Assembly (NCBI GenBank): GCA_030638985.1
Contig: DAOWDO010000040.1
Span: forward strand, 1-5,953
DNA: 5,953 bases
Direction of reading: 5' to 3'
Source: Dehalococcoidia bacterium
GTDB lineage: Bacteria; Chloroflexota; Dehalococcoidia; Dehalococcoidales; DAOWLH01
Shown here: positions 1 through 5,169 of the stretch, one piece after another
How the letters are laid out: the number at the start of each line of letters is the position of its first letter
Numbering within the stretch: position 1 is the stretch's first letter
Program-made: the position numbers and the translations under genes
Notes under the pieces: model-generated
What the model saw: only the letters and a program-made list of their open reading frames with translations
Told to the model about the DNA's origin: nothing
Database searches by the model: none

Positions 1-361
1 CGCCGAAGACGATGGTATAAAAACCAGACTGGTGCAGCCTTCTGGCGGCTACTTGGGCTCGCTTAACGAAGGGACAGGTGGTATCTATGATATCAATCCC
101 CCGTGATTTGATGTCATTAATCACCTGCGGGCCGACTCCATGAGAGCGGATGACTACCCTGTCCCCCTTAATCTCATCGACGCTATTGACGATGCTGACC
201 CCGATATCAGCCAGTTTGCGCAGCACCTGCTGATTGTGCACTACTGCTCCCAGCGTCTCCACCCCACCCTGCTCGCGGGCGACACGCTCCAGAATATCTA
301 TCGCCCGTCTGACCCCCGTACAGAAGCCGATACCCGGCGCCCGTTTAATCTCTACTGTCAT
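1..361 (-). CDS. ispH: 4-hydroxy-3-methylbut-2-enyl diphosphate reductase (IspH/LytB), N-terminal part, cut by window edge
   Basis: IspH is the last enzyme of the MEP pathway: a cytosolic [4Fe-4S] enzyme that reduces HMBPP to IPP and DMAPP. The minus strand reads 120 codons from the ATG at 361 to the window edge without a stop. Visible family marks are the first cluster cysteine C14 in GFCTGVRRAI, the substrate-site histidines H42 (VVHN) and H74 (RSHGV), and the second cluster cysteine C96 in DTTCPFV. Roughly the last 160 or more residues, including the third cysteine, lie outside. The ATG overlaps the plsC stop as ATGA, and a GAGAGG Shine-Dalgarno sequence (plus-strand 366-371) sits 4 nt before it inside plsC, so translation is probably coupled. 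No promoter of its own is visible; it is probably read from the plsC promoter. Identification is secure; only completeness is unknown. Confidence 0.95.
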   Translation of the reverse strand, partial: MTVEIKRAPGIGFCTGVRRAIDILERVAREQGGVETLGAVVHNQQVLRKLADIGVSIVNSVDEIKGDRVVIRSHGVGPQVINDIKSRGIDIIDTTCPFVKRAQVAARRLHQSGFYTIVFG

Positions 362-1014
362 TTTACCTCTCTGGGTTTGTACTGGCCATGATATTCCTCT
401 GGCAGCAGATGGGCAATGCTTTCCATAATAATATCGGTCAACTTGGCCAGTTTGTACTTGGTAAGCCTGCCCTCCACCGGCGGTAGCATAAAAGACGGTC
501 CCATGTGGACTGATATCCGGTGACGCCGCCATAACCACTTTATCCCCCGGAGATTTTCCGTACCGGTAATGACTACCGGGATAATCGGTGCGCCGCTGCG
601 CGTGGCAATGAGGGCGGCTCCGGGGAAAGCCAGCTTGAGGCGCTTGTTTTTACTCCGCATTCCTTCGGGGAAGATAACCAGAGATTGTCCGCGGGATATG
701 GTTCGCATTGCCCGGCGAAAGGCCTTCATATCAAGGCGCCCCTTGGCTACCGGAAAGGCACCGCAGGTATGCATGATGTAGCCAGTTATCCTGGAGTTGA
801 ACATCTCCTCTTTTGCCATGAATTTCGCTCTGGATCCCAGGGTGACCCAGAGCAGGGGCGAGTCGAACAGGTGGATGTGATTGCCGACAAATATTGCCGG
901 TCCACGGCGGGGAATATTCTCTCTACCCGTGACCCGGCGGCGGGTCAGCAGGGAAAAGAGCAGCTTCAAGGCTAGCTGGATGGCGTGATAGAGCAAGGAT
1001 TGCAGACCCCACAA
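358..1014 (-). CDS. plsC: 1-acyl-sn-glycerol-3-phosphate acyltransferase (PlsC/LPLAT family)
   Basis: This 218-residue membrane-associated acyltransferase would add the second acyl chain to lysophosphatidic acid, giving phosphatidic acid for phospholipid synthesis. An amphipathic/hydrophobic N-terminus (about residues 3-23) fits membrane attachment. The catalytic NHx4D box is NHIHLFD (N45, H46, D51), and the acceptor-binding box is FPEGMRSK (residues 115-122). Most relatives have Ser two residues after the catalytic His and Thr in EGTRS; here these are His and Met. The hydrophobic PIIPVVITGTENL block (143-155) is also typical. The frame is closed upstream by a stop at 1036-1038, and the only suitable initiator near the domain start is TTG at 1014; no strong Shine-Dalgarno sequence precedes it. 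Its TGA overlaps the ispH ATG. The family is certain; acyl and acceptor specificity is inferred. Confidence 0.92.
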   Translation of the reverse strand: MWGLQSLLYHAIQLALKLLFSLLTRRRVTGRENIPRRGPAIFVGNHIHLFDSPLLWVTLGSRAKFMAKEEMFNSRITGYIMHTCGAFPVAKGRLDMKAFRRAMRTISRGQSLVIFPEGMRSKNKRLKLAFPGAALIATRSGAPIIPVVITGTENLRGIKWLWRRHRISVHMGPSFMLPPVEGRLTKYKLAKLTDIIMESIAHLLPEEYHGQYKPREVK

Positions 1015-1034
1015 ATATAGGCTTAACCGGCTAC

Positions 1035-1063
1035 ATTATAACGGTGGCTGCGAACAAAAACAA
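1035..1063 (-). promoter_or_regulatory. Predicted sigma70-type promoter for plsC-ispH
   Basis: On the minus strand there is a perfect TATAAT (-10, plus-strand 1035-1040) and TTGTTT (-35, plus-strand 1058-1063) separated by exactly 17 nt. Transcription would start near 1028, only about 14 nt before the TTG start of plsC, giving a very short leader without a clear Shine-Dalgarno sequence. It lies in the 97-bp divergent region, so it fits as the promoter of the leftward pair. This is motif reading only. Confidence 0.42.
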
Positions 1064-1068
1064 ACGCC

Positions 1069-1097
1069 TTGATTATTACAGGCTTGTAATCCATAAT
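1069..1097 (+). promoter_or_regulatory. Possible promoter for the aldolase-kinase operon
   Basis: TTGATT (1069-1074) and CATAAT (1092-1097) are separated by 17 nt on the plus strand. The expected start near 1104 falls within the GAGGAG Shine-Dalgarno sequence (1102-1107) of the aldolase, which would leave almost no ribosome site on the transcript. Either the start lies a few bases earlier or the real promoter is another. The spacer is filled by the dyad described separately. Confidence 0.28.
1075..1090. promoter_or_regulatory. Perfect 6-4-6 inverted repeat, candidate operator
   Basis: ATTACA (1075-1080), GGCT (1081-1084), TGTAAT (1085-1090) form an exact dyad between the divergent plsC and aldolase genes. 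Its size and symmetry fit a dimeric repressor or activator site. It occupies 16 of the 17 spacer bases of the possible rightward promoter, where a bound protein would block RNA polymerase. No cognate regulator can be named from the sequence. Confidence 0.42.
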
Positions 1098-1111
1098 AGC
1101 CGAGGAGAGTC

Positions 1112-2104
1112 ATGAAACGCTTAAGCATTGGCAAGCTAAGGGGGCTGCAGCAGATCACCGACCCCGTGGGGGTCTTCAACATGTGTGCCATTGACCACCG
1201 CGGCTCACTGCGCCAGCTCATCTGCCAGGAGGAAGAAGAAGCCTGCGATAGGGCGATGATTGACTTCAAGCTGGAGCTGTGTTCTCACCTGGCTCCTTAC
1301 GCCAGTGCTGTCCTTCTCGATCCGATATACGGTGCCGCTCAGTGCATCAGCCATGGCGTGATACCAAAAAGCAGCGGTCTTCTGGTGTCGCTGGAGGCTA
1401 CCGGCTATACCGGAGATGGGGAAAGCCGCCGGACCCGGCTGCTTGAGGGATGGAGTGTGGCCAAAATCAAGCGCATGGGCGCCTCGGCGGTCAAGCTGCT
1501 GCTCTATTACCGGCCGGATTTGCACAAATTAGCCGCTGAACAACTGGATACGGTAAACGCTGTCGCCCGGGATTGCATCGAGCATGACATCCCCTTTCTG
1601 GTGGAGGCGTTGAGTTATCCCGTGGGTGACGAGGTGTCCAATACCGGGTTATTCGCCGAGCATAAGGCGGGGCTGGTGATTGCTACCGCCGGGGACATCG
1701 CCGGCTTGCCCATAGATATTCTAAAGACTGAGTTTCCGGCCGACCTGCGCTATAATGCAAATGAATCTGAGCTTATAGAGCATTGCCGCAAACTGGATGC
1801 TGCCTCACCGGTGCCCTGGGTTGTCCTGAGCGCCGGTGTTGACTACGATCTCTTCCGCAGGCAGGTGGAGATTGCCTGCCAGGCGGGAGCTTCCGGGTTT
1901 CTGGTGGGGCGTGCCATCTGGCAGGAAGCGGTTGCCATTGAAAATGTCCACCAAAGAAGCAGGTATCTAACTACCGTAACTGTCGACAGGCTAAAGGAAC
2001 TCAATGAGATAACCGGCAAATACGCTGTACCCTGGTACCGGAAGCTGGGACTGTCTGCGGATGAACTGGCTAACGTTTCGGATGACTGGTACCTGAAATA
2101 CTGA
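1112..2104 (+). CDS. lacD: Class I ketose-bisphosphate aldolase, LacD (tagatose-1,6-bisphosphate aldolase) family
   Basis: A 330-residue (beta/alpha)8-barrel aldolase of the DeoC/LacD superfamily, close to the usual LacD length of about 325. It would cleave a ketose 1,6-bisphosphate into dihydroxyacetone phosphate and glyceraldehyde 3-phosphate in the cytosol. Marks in order: CAIDHRGSL (25-33), VLLDPIYG (67-74), a LacD-like AVKLLLYYRPD segment (126-136), E165 in FLVEAL, the Schiff-base lysine K205 in DILKTEFP, and PWVVLSAGVD plus GFLVGRAIW (235-270). K205 matches the catalytic lysine number I recall for streptococcal LacD. Parts also resemble YihT, the sulfofructose-1-phosphate aldolase, which belongs to the same superfamily. 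Known LacD enzymes are not strictly stereospecific, so fructose 1,6-bisphosphate is another possible substrate. The ATG has GAGGAG 4 nt upstream. It is followed after 16 bp by a PfkB kinase, its likely partner. Family is certain; substrate is not. Confidence 0.88.
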   Translation: MKRLSIGKLRGLQQITDPVGVFNMCAIDHRGSLRQLICQEEEEACDRAMIDFKLELCSHLAPYASAVLLDPIYGAAQCISHGVIPKSSGLLVSLEATGYTGDGESRRTRLLEGWSVAKIKRMGASAVKLLLYYRPDLHKLAAEQLDTVNAVARDCIEHDIPFLVEALSYPVGDEVSNTGLFAEHKAGLVIATAGDIAGLPIDILKTEFPADLRYNANESELIEHCRKLDAASPVPWVVLSAGVDYDLFRRQVEIACQAGASGFLVGRAIWQEAVAIENVHQRSRYLTTVTVDRLKELNEITGKYAVPWYRKLGLSADELANVSDDWYLKY

Positions 2105-2120
2105 TGTTGCGCGGCGGATT

Positions 2121-3056
2121 ATGATTGCTACCATAACCCTGAACCCCTGTGTTGATAAGCATATCACTGTTCAAGGATTGAACTTGAACGAGACCAACCG
2201 GAGTACCGTAGTACATAACGATGCCGGGGGTAAGGGCATAGATGTATCGCGGGCGATACATGAGATGCGCGGGATGGGTATGGCCCATGGCTTCATCGGC
2301 GGACATGACGGTCGAACAGTGGAAGCGCTGCTTACCGAGCAGGGAGTGCCCTTCAGATTCACCCCTATTGAACGGGAGACGCGATCCTGTTTTATCATCA
2401 ATGATGCCAAAACCTCACAGCAGACGAGGATTAGCACCGAGGGGCCGCTTGTCTCAAAGGAAGAAATAGGCCGCTTCTATTTACATCTCTGGGATATTGG
2501 CCCGGTTCCGGATTTGGTAGTTGCTGGTGGCAGCGTTCCTCCGGGCTGCCCGGTGGATATTTATCGCACAATTATTATCGAAGCCAAAAAACATGGCGTA
2601 AAAACCATACTGGATTCATCCGGGGTATATCTAAAGGAGGGGGTTAAGGGTAAGCCCTGCCTCATCAAGCCTAATGTCAGGGAGACTGAAGAGCTCCTTG
2701 GCGTTGAACTGGCTGCTGAAGCCGATATCATAAAGGCTTGCCTTGAACTGGTTGCCGGGGGTATTGAAATCGTCGTTATCTCCAGAGGTGAAGGTGGTCT
2801 CATTGCCGCCGGTGAGGGTAGGGTTATAAGGACGGTGCCTCCGAGAGTGAAGGTGGTCAGTGACGTCGGTGCCGGCGATTGTGCTGTTGCCGGTCTTGCC
2901 CTGAAGCTAGCCGGAGGGGGGTCTCTCTGGGAAGCCAGCCGCCTGGCTACGGCTATGGGCACGGCTGCGGTGTTGACACCAGGGACGGATCTCTGCCACA
3001 GGGCTGATGTGGAATGGCTGTTACCGCAAATTAGTGTTCAGGAGGTAGCAGCCTGA
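2121..3056 (+). CDS. PfkB-family sugar-phosphate kinase (1-phosphofructokinase / tagatose-6-phosphate kinase type)
   Basis: A 311-residue ribokinase-fold enzyme that transfers phosphate from ATP to a hexose phosphate. Its length matches FruK/LacC. Visible marks: TLNPCVD (6-12) at the substrate-binding start, the AGGKGIDVSR glycine motif (35-44), ISTEGP (104-109), VAGGSVPPG (134-142), the IKPN motif (182-185), and the second PfkB signature DVGAGDCAVAG (248-258) with catalytic base D253 and GAGD anion hole. The usual Ser after GAGD is Cys here. The N-terminal TLNPxxD favours the FruK/LacC branch over ribokinase. The preceding LacD-type aldolase suggests the product is a ketohexose bisphosphate, so tagatose-6-phosphate or fructose-1-phosphate are the first guesses; a sulfofructose kinase role is a less likely alternative. 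The Shine-Dalgarno sequence before the ATG is weak (GGCGGA), so translation may depend on the upstream gene. Confidence 0.88.
   Translation: MIATITLNPCVDKHITVQGLNLNETNRSTVVHNDAGGKGIDVSRAIHEMRGMGMAHGFIGGHDGRTVEALLTEQGVPFRFTPIERETRSCFIINDAKTSQQTRISTEGPLVSKEEIGRFYLHLWDIGPVPDLVVAGGSVPPGCPVDIYRTIIIEAKKHGVKTILDSSGVYLKEGVKGKPCLIKPNVRETEELLGVELAAEADIIKACLELVAGGIEIVVISRGEGGLIAAGEGRVIRTVPPRVKVVSDVGAGDCAVAGLALKLAGGGSLWEASRLATAMGTAAVLTPGTDLCHRADVEWLLPQISVQEVAA
2242..2261. repeat. Perfect inverted repeat inside the kinase gene
   Basis: Arms ATGTATCGC (2242-2250) and GCGATACAT (2253-2261) are exact complements around two G bases. In RNA it could form an 8-bp stem with a CGGG tetraloop; in DNA it is a near-palindromic site. 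It spans codons for DVSRAIH just after the glycine motif, about 120 nt into the gene. The repeat itself is certain; any role is unknown. Confidence 0.45.
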
Positions 3057-3086
3057 AGGTGGCGAGATGGTGGTCTCTTTCTAAAC

Positions 3087-3485
3087 TCACTGCTGGCCGC
3101 TATCTGCCTTGGCGATACTTCTCAGTATGGAGATGATACCGATGACAGCCCGTTGTACGGCGATTGGTTCCTGGGACAGGACGCGGTAGACATACGGGTC
3201 CAGGCGGTCGCTGGAATAACCTGGGCTTGCTTCGGATACAGCGGCAGGCTGCGTTGACAGGTAACCGGCCAGGGTGAAAAGCTCGTCGACATCAAAACCA
3301 AGAGGCCGGGCGATTCTCTGCAATATGGTGGCAGAGGGGAAGCGTTCCCCTCTCTCTATCCTGCCAAGGTAAGAAGGCGAGACGCCCGATTTTCGGGTCA
3401 GGTTGTGGAGGGTCATCGGAATCATCAGCCGTTGCTGTCTTAGCATCCGGCCGAACTCTTTACTTCTGCCGTTGCCTGTTTCCAT
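3087..3485 (-). CDS. XRE-family helix-turn-helix DNA-binding protein
   Basis: A 132-residue protein with an N-terminal Cro/C1-type HTH domain (about residues 11-66). The fold is clear from FGRMLRQQR, the turn LTRKSGVSPSYLGRIERGERFPS (29-51), where the recognition helix begins near S36, and the closing LQRIARPLGFDVDEL. A variable linker (77-90) leads to a helical tail, LDPYVYRVLSQEP and VQRAVIGIISILRSI, that may serve in dimerisation or sensing. I chose the ATG at 3485, 14 bp after the upstream stop; a GTG at 3515 would add ten residues and overlap the coiled-coil gene by 16 nt, with no better ribosome site. It lies downstream of the coiled-coil gene in what looks like one transcript and converges on the kinase gene with 30 bp between stops. 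Targets are unknown; autoregulation or control of the sugar operon are guesses. Confidence 0.85.
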   Translation of the reverse strand: METGNGRSKEFGRMLRQQRLMIPMTLHNLTRKSGVSPSYLGRIERGERFPSATILQRIARPLGFDVDELFTLAGYLSTQPAAVSEASPGYSSDRLDPYVYRVLSQEPIAVQRAVIGIISILRSIAKADSGQQ

Positions 3486-3499
3486 GTCTGGTCTCTTAC

Positions 3500-4060
3500 T
3501 TACTGGGTAAGCCACTGGTCAAAGTCATGCTCAAATCTAACGTTATTTTGTGTGTTGCGCTCGGCTTCCGCCTCAGTACTATCCTTCTCGTCTTTAACTT
3601 CATCACCATTATCCCGCTCGGCCAGATTTTTCACCTGGGGTTGTGGGGGGCTGCTTTCCTGGCTAGCCTTGGCCTCGGCGGGCGCTGGCTCTGCCTTCTC
3701 AACGGCTAGATCCGGTTGGACATTGACAAGATCCTCGACTTTTCGGCTGGAATCGGCAATTGCTTCAGCTATGGCTTCAGATGAAGCCTTTTCAATTCTC
3801 AGCATAATTGATTCCCGCACGCTATCGGCGATTTGGGCGGCCTTTGTATTTGTCTCTTCCCGAATCCTTAAAACGATTTGCTTTGTCTTGTCTTCGTATT
3901 GCTTGAGGATCCGCTCCATTTCCTGCTCCGCTTCCTGCCTGGCTGCTTTTCCGGCGCTGGCGATGATTTGGTCCGCCTCCTTGGCCATATCGGCCATCAA
4001 ATCAGCCGTTCCGCGGTTACCGCTTTTACTGGTCTCTTCAGAGGTTTTTGTGATATCCAT
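3500..4060 (-). CDS. Hypothetical alanine/glutamate-rich coiled-coil protein with acidic disordered tail
   Basis: I do not recognise this 186-residue protein as a named family. After a short polar start (1-18), residues about 20-112 form a long charged helix rich in Ala, Glu, Lys and Gln with regular hydrophobic positions (IIASAG, ILKQYEDK, IVLRIREE, IADSVRESIMLRIEKA), as in stalk-like or scaffolding coiled coils such as V-ATPase E or FliH-type proteins. Residues about 118-172 are Pro/Ala/Glu/Asp-rich and probably disordered, ending in a compact aromatic tail FEHDFDQWLTQ that may be a docking peptide. There is no Cys, signal peptide or membrane segment, and the only Trp is in that tail. The ATG at 4060 has AGGAG (plus-strand 4068-4072) 7 nt upstream. 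It precedes the XRE gene by 14 bp, so the two are probably co-transcribed. A real gene by start signal, frame and coherent composition; function unknown. Confidence 0.82.
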   Translation of the reverse strand: MDITKTSEETSKSGNRGTADLMADMAKEADQIIASAGKAARQEAEQEMERILKQYEDKTKQIVLRIREETNTKAAQIADSVRESIMLRIEKASSEAIAEAIADSSRKVEDLVNVQPDLAVEKAEPAPAEAKASQESSPPQPQVKNLAERDNGDEVKDEKDSTEAEAERNTQNNVRFEHDFDQWLTQ

Positions 4061-4121
4061 CGTTTTGCTCCTACCTATTTATTCTTGCTTCTAACTACCT
4101 CAAGTTATTTGGAACTATCTA

Positions 4122-4150
4122 TTTTTAAGCGATTAAGGGAGGTTTTACAA
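4122..4150 (-). promoter_or_regulatory. Possible promoter for the coiled-coil/XRE pair
   Basis: On the minus strand TTGTAA (plus-strand 4145-4150) and TAAAAA (plus-strand 4122-4127) are 17 nt apart, about 60 nt upstream of the coiled-coil start codon. Each box matches the sigma70 consensus at four of six positions. The location is sensible because the gap from nadC is 257 bp, but the match is modest. Confidence 0.28.
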
Positions 4151-4190
4151 TCACCCAAAAGTCACAAAAGTGGCCTTGGAGGGGGGTAAA

Positions 4191-4292
4191 ATGGTACTGG
4201 TTGTGGCCAAGTGCGAGTCTCCATGGTATGGTTTTTATGCAGATAATATGCCTGGAAACGCCAACGGCTATAGAAACAGGAATAGGCCTTGA
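4191..4292 (+). CDS. Possible 33-codon small ORF with strong ribosome site
   Basis: This plus-strand frame starts at an ATG preceded by GGAGG (4178-4182) with an 8-nt gap, the best-looking Shine-Dalgarno spacing in the window, and ends at TGA 4290-4292. The peptide begins MVLVVAKCESPWYGFYADNM and continues with a short Asn/Gly/Arg-rich tail ending in RP. It has no recognised motif; the start is mildly hydrophobic but too short for a membrane helix. It lies in the otherwise empty 257-bp gap (4061-4317), divergent from the coiled-coil gene and convergent with nadC. TACAAT (4146-4151) could be a -10 box but lacks a good -35 box. A chance purine run before an ATG is a real alternative, so this is a candidate only. 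Confidence 0.33.
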   Translation: MVLVVAKCESPWYGFYADNMPGNANGYRNRNRP

Positions 4293-4317
4293 GTAGTGGT
4301 ATGCTCCAGGTTGTTGG

Positions 4318-5169
4318 CTAAATGAGTTTAAGGCTAAAATCAAGTGCCCTGGCTGAGTGGGTGATGGCGCCGATGGAGATATAGTCGGCCCCGGCTGCGG
4401 CAAAGGCCTTGATATTGTCCAGGCTGATGCCGCCTGAAGCCTCAAGCTTCGCCTGAGTTGAAACCAGCTCTGACACCTGCCTGAGGTCATCAGGGGTCAT
4501 ATTGTCCAGCATAATGATGTCGGCCCCGGCCCTGGTTGCTTCCAGGGCTTCGGTGATGGTGTTAACCTCTATCTCAATCGTTGAGCCCCTGGGGGCGTTC
4601 TGCCTGGCCTTGGCCACGATATCCTTCAGGCTCATGCCCAGGTGGCGTAAAGCCGCTATATGGTTGTCTTTAATGAGGATGCCGCTGGCTAGATTGAGGC
4701 GGTGGTTGTGGCCGCCACCGTTGCGAACAGCCTGTTTTTCCAGTAGCCTGAGGCCGGGTGAAGTCTTACGGGTATCGGTAATGATGGTGGCCGTTCCCTG
4801 AACCGCGGCGACGTATCTGGCCGTCTCCGAGGCGATGCCGCTGAGATGACACAGGAAATTAAGGGCTACCCGTTCCGCTTTAAGGATGCTGGCCACATTG
4901 CCTTCGATGGTGGCGACAACATCTTCCGGTCTTACCTTGCTGCCATCTGGGATGGAGATGGCTACGTCAAGTGAGGGGTCAACTTCAAGGAAGGCCAGTT
5001 TAGCGGTGTCGCCACCGGCCAGCACGCCTTCAGCCTTGGCTATAATGGCTGCTTTCCCCTGCTGGTTATCGGGTAGCAGAATCTCGCTGGTGGTGTCACC
5101 GTTTCCGGTATCCTCTTCCAGGGCAAGGTCTACTATTTTATTTACCAGTTCGTCAAATGGTTGTCTCAT
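4318..5169 (-). CDS. nadC: Nicotinate-nucleotide diphosphorylase, carboxylating (quinolinate phosphoribosyltransferase)
   Basis: NadC joins quinolinate to PRPP and releases CO2, giving nicotinate mononucleotide in cytosolic de novo NAD synthesis. At 283 residues it has the normal length. Family marks: LEEDTGNGDTTS (18-29), LNFLCHLSGIA (103-113), TDTRKTSPGLR with R134/K135, GGGHNHRLNL with H156/R157, IKDNH with K167, EIEVNT (199-204), IMLDNM (219-224), ASGGI (244-248) and SIGAITHS (265-272). The spacing of R134, R157 and K167 equals that of R139, R162 and K172 in the M. tuberculosis enzyme as I recall them. I start it at the ATG at 5169, which has AGGAA (plus-strand 5178-5182) 8 nt upstream; the frame stays open further upstream but that part is only the nadB overlap. 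It overlaps the nadB end by 17 nt, implying coupled translation. Confidence 0.97.
   Translation of the reverse strand: MRQPFDELVNKIVDLALEEDTGNGDTTSEILLPDNQQGKAAIIAKAEGVLAGGDTAKLAFLEVDPSLDVAISIPDGSKVRPEDVVATIEGNVASILKAERVALNFLCHLSGIASETARYVAAVQGTATIITDTRKTSPGLRLLEKQAVRNGGGHNHRLNLASGILIKDNHIAALRHLGMSLKDIVAKARQNAPRGSTIEIEVNTITEALEATRAGADIIMLDNMTPDDLRQVSELVSTQAKLEASGGISLDNIKAFAAAGADYISIGAITHSARALDFSLKLI

Noticed and set aside
3065..3079. Small hairpin GAGA-N6-TCTC followed by TTT between the convergent kinase and XRE genes, possible terminator
   Set aside because: The stem is only 4 bp and the T run is three, too weak to call, although the position would suit a terminator.
3486..3515. GTG start at 3515 for the XRE protein
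   Set aside because: It would overlap the upstream gene by 16 nt without a ribosome site and adds residues outside the HTH domain. The ATG at 3485 is simpler, though the alternative cannot be excluded.
3552..4094. 180-codon plus-strand frame opposite the coiled-coil gene
   Set aside because: It is Ser/Leu-rich antisense translation of the Ala/Glu-rich gene, has no good ribosome site and no domain. The minus-strand gene has the proper start signal.
4261..4317. CCAAC...GTTGG inverted repeat next to the nadC stop
   Set aside because: Five-base arms 47 nt apart with no T run; expected by chance.
4125..4490. 121-codon minus-strand frame overlapping the nadC 3' end and the gap
   Set aside because: It is out of frame with the clearly conserved nadC, has no motif, and starts deep in nadC.
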